From contig VRMN01000004.1 of assembly GCA_008690995.1 (NCBI GenBank), forward strand, positions 930,001 through 994,000: a stretch of 64,000 nucleotides of DNA, in the 5' to 3' direction. The first letter of the stretch is position 1, and each line of letters opens with the position of its first letter. The translations under genes were made by a program, and so were the position numbers. The DNA comes from Porphyridium purpureum. Lineage: Eukaryota > Rhodophyta > Bangiophyceae > Porphyridiales > Porphyridiaceae. The notes under the pieces were generated by a model that was not told the origin of the DNA, searched no databases, and saw only the letters and a program-made list of their open reading frames with translations. Below, piece by piece: positions 37,935 to 45,808 of the stretch.

Positions 37935-37941
37935 ACTGTAC
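37935..37941. promoter_or_regulatory. ACTGTAC element upstream of the F-box/SUKH gene
   Basis: One exact heptamer, with a related CTGTACACT at 37915-37923. It lies about 330 bp upstream of the minus-strand ATG at 37607. Confidence 0.35.
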
Positions 37942-38007
37942 TTCTTCAGCATCGGTTTATCGGTTATTGACCAGAACGCAACCGGTTGGCTCTGTGGCGC
38001 GAGTCAG

Positions 38008-38658
38008 TCATCGCTGTGTTGTGTGAGGCTTGGCGTTGGACGCCAGTTTGGATCGCGTTCTCTGGATTCGTAGCTTCTTTCTCGCGTTGTATGCCTTGTG
38101 GATGGAGCCTGGTTCGTCATCTTGGTCCCTACGACGCGTCAGCTCTGATTTTTGGTTCGAGAAACACACTTCAACTCGCTTTCCGCACACCAGCGCTTTT
38201 CCGTGGATGCTGTGTATGGCTTGTTTGGCCGCTTCGCGAGACCTGCAGATCACAAAGGCCGAGCCTTGGGTATGCGCATACAAACCGAGTTTGACCGAGC
38301 GCTTCGTCGGCAGCCGCCACCGCTCGAAGCGCTCCAGCAGGGCGCGTCGCACAGTACGAGGCAGCACGCCTTTCTTTGGCAGATTCCGCACATACAGGGT
38401 CGCGCTCGTGCGGTCAATCTCTTGCGGCTGAGTTCCCAATGCTGTTATGACCAGCGGGGTTTCTTCACGTATCACAACAGCGTCGATGTCCATTTCGTCT
38501 TCCTCTTGATCCACGTTGCGTGTCTCTGCGCCTGTGGATGCGGTGGGTAGGGCATCTGACTCTCCCGCCGCCTCGGACCTTGGCACAGTTTCTGGCCTTA
38601 TGGCCTCCGCTGCCTCTAATGGCGATGCCTCATCACGTAAAAGTGTCGAGCTTTCCAT
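38008..38658 (-). CDS. U1A/U2B''-like single-RRM protein
   Basis: The 216-residue protein has an acidic N-terminus and one RNA-recognition motif at about residues 93-175. RNP2 is ATLYVRNLP and RNP1 reads GSAFVICR, followed by EAAKQAIHSIHGKALVCGKRVEVCF. The pattern HTQGSAFVI and the helix after it are closest to the U1A/U2B'' snRNP family, but the second RRM of those proteins is missing and the C-terminus is a basic tail (ARKKLRIQRTRSKLASNAK). It is probably a nuclear spliceosome-associated or other RNA-binding protein. The ATG at 38658 is preferred; the frame is open to 38826. Confidence 0.65.
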   Translation of the reverse strand: MESSTLLRDEASPLEAAEAIRPETVPRSEAAGESDALPTASTGAETRNVDQEEDEMDIDAVVIREETPLVITALGTQPQEIDRTSATLYVRNLPKKGVLPRTVRRALLERFERWRLPTKRSVKLGLYAHTQGSAFVICRSREAAKQAIHSIHGKALVCGKRVEVCFSNQKSELTRRRDQDDEPGSIHKAYNARKKLRIQRTRSKLASNAKPHTTQR

Positions 38659-38875
38659 GGCATATGCCGCCGAGCAGTGCAAAGATATCGCTTTCACTAC
38701 CGAAGCGAGAAAAATCTCAAACCGCGGCCTGCTGCGGCTCCGCTGCGACTCGGTCTTGAACCGCGGTCGCGGAACTTTCAATATAAGGTCGATGGCTCGC
38801 TTCTGACCCAGCACTCTACTTGACAAAGAGACCTAGTACATCTATCTTCTTGGTCTCGGCTGGACCATTCGTTCC

Positions 38876-39085
38876 TTACTTCGAACATGAGTGGAGCGAC
38901 GAGAAAAGATCAGATGGTCCATCGAATGCGCATGGTTTCCCATTACGTGGCATGTTTAGGTGCACGGCATAGTACCCGCTGGTCACGAATTGGTCCCGCA
39001 CGCCTTCGATCCAACTGCTCATGAAGCTGGCATTATCGTTGAATGGGAGAATCGCCGTGCCTATCGACCAGACTGGCACGACCAC
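38876..39085 (-). pseudogene. Decayed partial copy of the dienelactone hydrolase gene
   Basis: The minus-strand frame reads IGTAILPFND followed by VRDQFVTSGYYAVHLNMPRNGKP. It parallels residues about 42-88 of the intact enzyme at 39616-40389 (NGTAILSFNDIFGF, VLDQLAMSGYYVVHPDVFKGG). Flanking sequence has no further recognisable hydrolase, and the catalytic Cys, Asp and His are absent. It looks like a tandem duplicate reduced to its N-terminal core. Confidence 0.6.
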
Positions 39086-39615
39086 TCACGCGTCACACCT
39101 GTGTACGATCTATTCGATCTTTCATAGCGCCTCCAGGCTGCAGTGGCGGTCGCGTTCCCGGAGGACGACACGATATTCTTGGGAATGATACGCTGTGCGA
39201 GCAGGAGGATCCCTGAAACTGGCCGCGCGGCTCGCGAATTGCAAGACTGTCCATGTCCGCGCAGCAGGTTGCTTGCCGTTAGTCCATTTGAAAAGCCAAT
39301 CCTGCAGGCCTATGCTCTTGCGCGGACGCGAAGTGATTGTGTCTCTCGACCAAGAGTCCAGAACTCCGGAAGCGTGGTTCTGAAGAGGTAGCATTCACGG
39401 GACAAAAGAGAAGCGATCCTGCCTTTCTGCTTCCGCATGGCTTTGAACGAAGCGCAATCCCTGCGGCCTTACTTGATTTGTTTACTACATTTCGGAATGT
39501 GAGATTCAATTTGGAAAGGGGAAAGCGGCTTACCACCAGTCAGCACTGACGACTCTGTCCGCCGCAAAAGTTGAGGTTCAAGTCGCCATGTCAACGACAC
39601 GGAAGCTTCTTGAAT

Positions 39616-40389
39616 TTAAGCCGCGACCGCTTCCAAAAAGGACAACACTGCCTCTACAGCACCTTTGACTCCTTGCTCGACCGCCTTGTCAGACACATCA
39701 CCGCGAACAGTCCATCCGTGGCTCATATCCTCAAACGGAATCGATTTTGACTTTGCGTTCGCCGAGATCATGGCGCTTGTCAGTACACCGCCTGGCTTTG
39801 TCGACTCTGGGTCGTTCCCTGCTGGCACGAGTAGCTGAGGGATCTTCGTCTTCGTGGCGTGCTCCAGTGCATCTGGGGATCCACCAAACACCGCATTCAG
39901 ACCAAAGGCAGGGTGCAAGTAGACGCTTGCGACAAAGGTGTCTACGTACTGCGGCATCGAAACCAAACGCAAAGCATTGTATGCGCCCCAGCAGATCCCA
40001 AGCACGGCGATTTTCGAGCACGTGCTGTTTTTCTTGATGTAGTCAAGCGCCTGCTCTGCAATCGCAAGCACGTGCGTGTCAAAGGGATATCCCTGGACCC
40101 ACTTTGGCAGCTCTGACATATCTGACTGCGACGAGAATGGCTCGCCGCCTTTGAACACATCTGGGTGCACCACGTAGTACCCGCTCATGGCCAGCTGATC
40201 CAGCACGCCCTTGGTGCGGCCGGCCGCGAAGCCAAAAATATCATTGAAGGAGAGGATCGCCGTGCCATTCGGCTTTTCCGGCGCCACGACGTACGCGTCG
40301 AGCCCCGCGGCGACCTGCTCGATCTTCCCCAGCGACGGCCCGCCCTCCGCCTCGAGCGCCGGCCAGGACCCCGCTGGACAACACGACAT
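39616..40389 (-). CDS. Dienelactone hydrolase family protein
   Basis: This alpha/beta hydrolase (257 aa) begins MSCCPAGSWPALEAEGGPSLG. The nucleophile is Cys in AVLGICWGAYNALR. The acid follows in LLVPAGNDPESTKPG and the His is in FEDMSHGWTVRGD, the DLH order. The N-terminal CCPAGSWPAL is typical of eukaryotic DLH proteins related to yeast Aim2. The substrate is unknown. It lies next to a decayed partial duplicate on the same strand. Confidence 0.85.
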   Translation of the reverse strand: MSCCPAGSWPALEAEGGPSLGKIEQVAAGLDAYVVAPEKPNGTAILSFNDIFGFAAGRTKGVLDQLAMSGYYVVHPDVFKGGEPFSSQSDMSELPKWVQGYPFDTHVLAIAEQALDYIKKNSTCSKIAVLGICWGAYNALRLVSMPQYVDTFVASVYLHPAFGLNAVFGGSPDALEHATKTKIPQLLVPAGNDPESTKPGGVLTSAMISANAKSKSIPFEDMSHGWTVRGDVSDKAVEQGVKGAVEAVLSFLEAVAA

Positions 40390-41184
40390 TGTGTGCTCTC
40401 CTTACCAATGCACGAACTGATATCACTCCCACCCACCCAACCACCCACCCTTCTACGCTTCTGCACAGTTCCTCGATCTCTCGCTTCCCTCGGTCCCCTC
40501 TCCCGCCTTCCCCGCCTGTCCCCTCGGCTCCACTACCACACTCTCCCTCCAACGCGTCAACCGCTTCAACCGATTGAGACCATGGCCGGCAACTGTAACC
40601 GCAACCGTTTTCGGTCTGTAGCATGAACCGATACCGCGAGCTGTCAAGCCCCTTCCCCCTCCTCCCCCGGGCCCCATGCACACTTACAAAGCGTGACCGC
40701 TCTATAAATAGCCTGACCGACCGTCTCGTCCGTGCCGTTTCGGTCATTTCACATAAACAAACACACGCACTTCATCGACGCGGCTGGTCATGCCGTCGGA
40801 GCTTGTTTCACATGAAGACTGAAGACGGTTCCACACCAGACTTGTCAGTCTGAAGGAGGAAAGCAGGGAAGGTGGGGGCCTTTGTACAGTGACCCTCATG
40901 GGTTAGTGACCTGTTTTGTTTTGTATTTGAAATGAACAACTGGACAACAAACAAGTACAGGACTAATAAGGAACAATAAGGAGTCATACGGAAGAGGAGG
41001 GAATAATAAGGAAAAAGTACACGCGAAGTGCTGAAACCTATTTTTGTGGATGTTGGCCGGGTGTGTTTAGGTCTTTTTTGTGTGTAAGAGAGAGAGAGAG
41101 AGAGAAAGGGTTGATGATATAGAAAGGATATGCGGAGGAGAGGGAGTAAGGGAGGGAAGGGAGTAAGGGAGGGGATGAAGGGAA
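40390..41184. promoter_or_regulatory. Divergent upstream region with GTACAGT and GA repeat
   Basis: This separates the hydrolase and the gene at 41185. It contains a CT-rich (GA on the minus strand) leader of the hydrolase at about 40430-40560, GTACAGT at 40884-40890, a GA repeat at 41087-41106 and a GGGAGGGAA-rich leader just before the ATG at 41185. No gene was recognised inside. Confidence 0.4.
41087..41106 (+). repeat. GA dinucleotide repeat in the leader of the 41185 gene
   Basis: A pure GA run of about ten units lies on the coding strand roughly 80 bp before the ATG. Confidence 0.8.
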
Positions 41185-42786
41185 ATGGAGCCGGTGTTGC
41201 ATAAGCATGGGTCGCGGCTCGGGCAGCGCGACGCGGCCGCCATGTGGAGCAAGCAAGGCTCGCGGGATGTCGCGCGCGACAAGGAGCGCCGCTTGACGTC
41301 CGCAGACTTGAAGGAGATGTACGCCGCCGCGCCACCGAGAGCCGCGAGCTTGCGCGTTGGGCAGGTGTGGGGGAATATGAGCAGTCACGCCGCGAGTATG
41401 TCGCGCTCGGTGACGGGCATGGACGCGCAGGTGCACGCCGCGCACGACGCCGCGGCGGCGAATGGCTCGCACGATGCGGCGGCCGCGGCGTCCCCGCGCG
41501 AGAGAGCGGAGCGCGAGTTCATGTCCAACTCGTTGCTCAGTGACAGCCTCTTTAATCGCGACGCGCGGAATCCGTTCGAGAAGTGTGGCAGTATGGACTC
41601 CGAGGAGGGCGACAGCAATGGGTCTGGGAAAGAGCCACGAGCACGCGAACTTCCGCAGATGGGTGTTCGCCGCGCGCAGTCAGAATCGTTGAATGATGTG
41701 GGAATGGACGGGAATGGCGCAAAAGCCTTCAATCCGCGCGACTTGCGTTTCTCAAGAAAGGCGTACCGCGAATCACCACATTCTGTGTTAGACGCTGCTG
41801 CCGCGGCAGCAGTGGTTGCGGGAGCGTCACTGCAAGCTTCGGCCCCACCGCCAAACGATGACTTGAGGCGGCGGAGCTTCTCGGATAAGCAAATGATGGG
41901 CTGGAAGATCCAGGCCAAGCGAATCAGCGACCTGTCCGATTGGCGTCGTAGCGCCCGCGCGCTTTCTAAGCACAACTCGAACCTGTCAGAAAAGAATGAA
42001 GACGCATACGAGCTCATGCAGGAAGAGGTAGAGTCGCGGCCTGGCGAAATAGGTCCGCGGCTCACTCTGGACCCTTCTACTTCGCTGCTTGATTTTGCAC
42101 CCAGCGTCGGCACGAGCCCGACCATGTCTTGGTTTGTGGTCGTTCCGAATGCTATTCGTGGTGAGCTGAATCAATTGCGGATGGCACTACTGGCCATTGA
42201 CGCGCTGGGCACTGGGGCAAAAGAGTCGCAGATCAAGGCATTTTTTGCGTGGTTCAAGACACTGGAAGATATGGTTTCGGTCCACATTGAATTTCTCGAC
42301 TCGTACCTAATTAACAAGATCAAGAGCCGGCTAAATGAGAAGGATGCCGTGTATGTGGTTCAAGATCAGCACGACCTGGTCATGAAGGAGGTGGGTAGAA
42401 TACGGCGCTGTGAAAAGCTGCTCAAAGAAAGAGCCATGGACAAAACGGTCAAGTATCTGTTGCGCGCCGGCTGCGTTTTCGTCAGTATCCTACTTGAAAC
42501 GCTCAAGGAACAGGAAGTATTGCTGATACGCTTTGAGACGGAGACAAAGCAAACAATTTGGTTTCTGGATGACTTGCGCAATATGCGCTTCGCTCAAGTG
42601 GACTACGTCACAGATAACACACAAGCATTGCGCGCGTTCGAGTGGTGCCCAACGCTGCCCCGTGCGAAAAAGTCGTTCCCATCCGACAATGACTTTGACC
42701 AGTGGAAAGTGCAGATGCTGGTAGTGTTCTCCAAGAAGCACTATGAGAAGCGACAGGCTGCGCTGCGATCCGCGCTGAAGCTTTGA
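41185..42786 (+). CDS. Unknown protein, disordered N-terminus and hemerythrin-like helical C-terminus
   Basis: The first 300 residues of this 533-residue protein are low-complexity (Ala, Ser, Arg, basic/acidic patches). The last 220 residues are helical. The spacing of VPNAIRGELNQLRMALLAI, EDMVSVHIEFLDSYL, QDQHDLVMKEVGRI and LLETLKEQEVLLIRF is reminiscent of hemerythrin HHE four-helix bundles. The first metal-ligand His would be Asn, and not all ligands are present, so iron binding is doubtful. This assignment is tentative. A purine-rich leader and a GTACAGT element precede it. Confidence 0.4.
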   Translation: MEPVLHKHGSRLGQRDAAAMWSKQGSRDVARDKERRLTSADLKEMYAAAPPRAASLRVGQVWGNMSSHAASMSRSVTGMDAQVHAAHDAAAANGSHDAAAAASPRERAEREFMSNSLLSDSLFNRDARNPFEKCGSMDSEEGDSNGSGKEPRARELPQMGVRRAQSESLNDVGMDGNGAKAFNPRDLRFSRKAYRESPHSVLDAAAAAAVVAGASLQASAPPPNDDLRRRSFSDKQMMGWKIQAKRISDLSDWRRSARALSKHNSNLSEKNEDAYELMQEEVESRPGEIGPRLTLDPSTSLLDFAPSVGTSPTMSWFVVVPNAIRGELNQLRMALLAIDALGTGAKESQIKAFFAWFKTLEDMVSVHIEFLDSYLINKIKSRLNEKDAVYVVQDQHDLVMKEVGRIRRCEKLLKERAMDKTVKYLLRAGCVFVSILLETLKEQEVLLIRFETETKQTIWFLDDLRNMRFAQVDYVTDNTQALRAFEWCPTLPRAKKSFPSDNDFDQWKVQMLVVFSKKHYEKRQAALRSALKL

Positions 42787-42837
42787 TTCCGCGCTTTAAA
42801 TGTAGATTGTACAACAGAAAGAGCACCTGCAGATTAT

Positions 42838-44607
42838 TTACATTTTGTTTTTCGCCTCAATGAACGCTTTATAGCGTGCGTCGTATATATGCACCCACGC
42901 CGCTTTAGGGACAATGGTGTGTGTTCCTGCGAAGAAGGACGACTCCACGTCACGTTCGACTTTGCTGAGCTGCCGATTCGAACCAAAGACACAGTAGGCC
43001 GCGCCTTTGATCGCAACCAGGCCCGGATCATCTAACACTTCTAATTCGGTGTTGAGCGTCGCACTGATGATATCTGCCCACAAAGCAGAAACCGCCCCGC
43101 CTCCTACAAGTCGCAGCCGCTCTTTCGAGTCGATCAAGGATCCCGTGCGCGCTTGCAGTGCCTCGAATACGGCTCGAAAGTTGAACGCCACCCCTTCCAT
43201 GCATGCGCGTAGCATATCGGCTCGCGTGGTGGTCGCCCTCAAATTAAGAAATGCGCCGCTCGCTCCTGAGTCGCGGAATGGGCAGCGCTCGCCCCGAATG
43301 TACGGGAGAAACAGCACATCCCCCGCCCCTGGTCGACTTTGTGTTGCTGCCTCCAAAGAGCCTTTCGATGGAGGGATTCCAAACATCTCACAAGCCCACG
43401 CAAATGCACCGCCGGCTGTGGTCATCGAAGCGAGCACGATACTCGTCTCGTCGTCAGGGTGCGCAAGTTCGAATACGGTGCTCGCAGGTGACGTCTCCTC
43501 GTCCCTGCTTGGAAGGTCACCAAGCGGTGGCAACACTGGAAATGAACCACCAATCCAGCCACTGGTCCCAATGTAGCAATGCAGCTTATCGTCGTTCCGA
43601 GACACACAGCCACTTCCGAAGCATGTCGCCCCGGCATCGCCTAGTGCGTGGTAAACCGGCAATTGTGCAAGCTCTGGCCAGGAAAATAGACCAAGCGCAA
43701 CGTCTGCCGCCACAGTGCCGATAGGGTCATGAGGAGAAACGATCTCAGGCATGATTTCTCGCAAGGTGTCCACCTGCATCTGCAATGCCGCCGCCATCCG
43801 GCCATAGTCAAAATCGGTTTGCTCACTGTCTAGCAAGCCAGTTGTACACAAGGTCACAATATCAGAGACCGCTCGGCGTCCACCGCTAAGAATAAAGCAC
43901 ACGTAATCGTGAGCTCCAAAAAGTGCATGCTGAACGCGTTGCAGACCTCTGTCAGGCCCGTGTTCCTTAGCGTACATTAGCTTTGGGAGTAAATCCGAGG
44001 CAGACACCACTTGCCCCAAACGACGAGATAACTCTGCAGCTTGTTCGCGGGCCCTTGTGTCGTCGTACATGATTGACACTCCTCCGAGCAAAATCTCACC
44101 ATCCTGACCTACCAAGATCAGGTCCTGCATATGCCCAGTAACAACAATGCCGGAGGGCCTGCATGCGACATTCTGAGAAATAAAAGCCTTACTCTCAGAA
44201 ATTACCTTTTGCACGGCCAGCAGCCAGTCCTGTGGCCTCTGCTCCGAGACGCCGGGGTCCGCATGACTGCCCGGATCCTGATCGATTCGATCCAATGCTG
44301 AAGCGCTTCTCTCAATGACCGAATACGCCGAAAAAAGCACGCACCCAGCTTCATCGACGAGCCCAACTTTTACACCAGACGTTCCAATATCAAGCCCAAG
44401 GACGAGGCGCGGCGTCTCAGCTATTGAAGACGCACATGCCGCCACAAAATTAAGGCGGTGCCCGCCTGTGCGGCGTCGGTTGCCGACCGATACCAGCGCA
44501 TAGTTTGCCCAAGGCGTTCCAGAGCATTCTGCGCGGACGACATGTGAGCAAGCCGCCGTCGGCAGAGCGTGTTGCGCCCGATTTCCTGCGTGCGCCAGTA
44601 CGAACAT
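42838..44607 (-). CDS. FGGY-family carbohydrate kinase, xylulokinase-like
   Basis: The sugar kinase (589 aa) has phosphate-1 motif LVLGLDIGTSGVKVGLVDE, a Trp in RPQDWLLAVQKVI, phosphate-2 YIGTSGWIGGSF and adenosine motif RLVGGGAVSALWADIIS. DPGLVAIKGAAYCVFG matches FGGY C-terminal domains. Xylulokinase or a related pentulose kinase is most likely. The first ATG (44607) gives an 80-residue N-terminal extension rich in Ala/Arg/Ser with few acids, compatible with plastid or mitochondrial import. It lies 78 bp downstream of the PSTK stop on the same strand, with GTACAGT at 44695-44701 inside the PSTK C-terminus. Confidence 0.8.
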   Translation of the reverse strand: MFVLAHAGNRAQHALPTAACSHVVRAECSGTPWANYALVSVGNRRRTGGHRLNFVAACASSIAETPRLVLGLDIGTSGVKVGLVDEAGCVLFSAYSVIERSASALDRIDQDPGSHADPGVSEQRPQDWLLAVQKVISESKAFISQNVACRPSGIVVTGHMQDLILVGQDGEILLGGVSIMYDDTRAREQAAELSRRLGQVVSASDLLPKLMYAKEHGPDRGLQRVQHALFGAHDYVCFILSGGRRAVSDIVTLCTTGLLDSEQTDFDYGRMAAALQMQVDTLREIMPEIVSPHDPIGTVAADVALGLFSWPELAQLPVYHALGDAGATCFGSGCVSRNDDKLHCYIGTSGWIGGSFPVLPPLGDLPSRDEETSPASTVFELAHPDDETSIVLASMTTAGGAFAWACEMFGIPPSKGSLEAATQSRPGAGDVLFLPYIRGERCPFRDSGASGAFLNLRATTTRADMLRACMEGVAFNFRAVFEALQARTGSLIDSKERLRLVGGGAVSALWADIISATLNTELEVLDDPGLVAIKGAAYCVFGSNRQLSKVERDVESSFFAGTHTIVPKAAWVHIYDARYKAFIEAKNKM

Positions 44608-44685
44608 TGCAAGCGCCTCTTGACCCAGCGCCGCTGGCAAACTTGTGCTGATCCGGCCCTCCGCAGAATCCGGGCACGCCTTGGT

Positions 44686-45756
44686 TCAATTGCGGTACAG
44701 TGGCGCTTGTTCAGCTGGTGTTCGCGCGCTTTCTAAATAAGCGCGGATGCGCATCTCGGAAAGGTCGTCCACATTGATCTCTCCTGAGCGAAGCTCGGAC
44801 AGCATGCGCTGCTTTCTTTCCGCCAGGATGCCCGCCAGGACGGCACGTTCCGCAGCACAGCTGGCTTCGGCAATAAGGTTCGATATGATGCGCCTCATGG
44901 TTAAGTCCACGGCATGTCTTACAGTCGGTGCTTCGGAGTCTCGTTCTGGATGCGCGGTCCGGGAGGCGCAGGCTGGTGTGCCTCCTTGCTGGATCGTCAC
45001 TTGACTCTGTTGCTGCTGCTGCTGCTGCTGCTGAAAGCTTGAACGAACTCGATCGATAATCATCTCGATCACTCGGTCGCAACTGGTTGTATCCGCCGCA
45101 AGGATCGTCACGGAATCCGATTCCCAAGCACGCAAGGACGGGTCGGGCGGCTCGGCGAGCTGAATAGTCTTCTGAATAACATCACTAGGTACCAAAACCT
45201 TTCTGCCATGACTTTGCTGCGCGGCATCGACACTTCTTGCCACTAGCTGGCGGAGCTCCATCGCCGAGCTGTCAACAAACACTTGAAGAAACGCCGCGCC
45301 GTGCCGAACTGCTATGCGCCAAACCTTCTTACGCTGCTCGGCTAGCAAGTGCGTGTCGTCTAACACCAGCACATGGCACGCATGTAAGCCCTGATCAACA
45401 CGCGCTCGCCGAGTATCTTGCCACGGCACGCGAGCACAAACGCTGTCCTTGCTCATGTCATTTAAGCAAACACTCTGGTGCACACGGCTTTCAAGTGCCT
45501 CCCGCGACGCCTTGCGTGCGTCTGCATAAGCTTGCTTGTCGAATTCAGCGACGTTCATTCGCACAGCTCGTTCGACCTGGTCCACCTCCAACACAGACAC
45601 ACAAAGCTCGCCATGCTGCAAGCGTTGCTGTAAAAGGTCGCACGATGACAACAGCGCTTGTGCAAGTGTACTCTTCCCAGATGCTGGCACGCCACACAGG
45701 AGGACAACCACCGCCGCCACGCGTGGAAAGGATGGCTCGCTCTGAAGCACGTCCAT
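44686..45756 (-). CDS. PSTK: O-phosphoseryl-tRNA(Sec) kinase (PSTK)
   Basis: This P-loop kinase (356 aa) phosphorylates Ser-tRNA(Sec) in selenocysteine synthesis. It has Walker A GVPASGKSTLAQALL, HVLVLDDTHLLAEQRKKVWR matching the PSTK LVLDDN-fYYxSMR region, FLQVFVDSSAMELRQLVARS, VPSDVIQKTIQLAEPPDPSL then RAWESDSVTI as in eukaryotic PSTK, and a C-terminal helical part after a polyglutamine tract. KTI12 is the main alternative, but the PSTK motifs fit better. The ATG at 45756 gives a start just before the P-loop domain. It lies between an OPR-like gene (stop 52 bp upstream) and a kinase gene, all on the minus strand. Its presence predicts that the organism makes selenoproteins. Confidence 0.75.
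   Translation of the reverse strand: MDVLQSEPSFPRVAAVVVLLCGVPASGKSTLAQALLSSCDLLQQRLQHGELCVSVLEVDQVERAVRMNVAEFDKQAYADARKASREALESRVHQSVCLNDMSKDSVCARVPWQDTRRARVDQGLHACHVLVLDDTHLLAEQRKKVWRIAVRHGAAFLQVFVDSSAMELRQLVARSVDAAQQSHGRKVLVPSDVIQKTIQLAEPPDPSLRAWESDSVTILAADTTSCDRVIEMIIDRVRSSFQQQQQQQQQSQVTIQQGGTPACASRTAHPERDSEAPTVRHAVDLTMRRIISNLIAEASCAAERAVLAGILAERKQRMLSELRSGEINVDDLSEMRIRAYLESARTPAEQAPLYRN
45008..45033 (+). repeat. CTG repeat encoding polyglutamine (minus strand) in PSTK
   Basis: About nine CAG units on the coding strand encode a short polyglutamine linker between the kinase domain and the C-terminal region. Confidence 0.85.
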
Positions 45757-45808
45757 TCGGTTTCGGACAAAGTATTCATTCGGCTTTATTGTTTCCCGCT
45801 CGACCACT

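Noticed and set aside
44608-44640. FGGY kinase start at 44640
   Set aside because: That codon is TTG, not ATG; the first ATG is at 44607.
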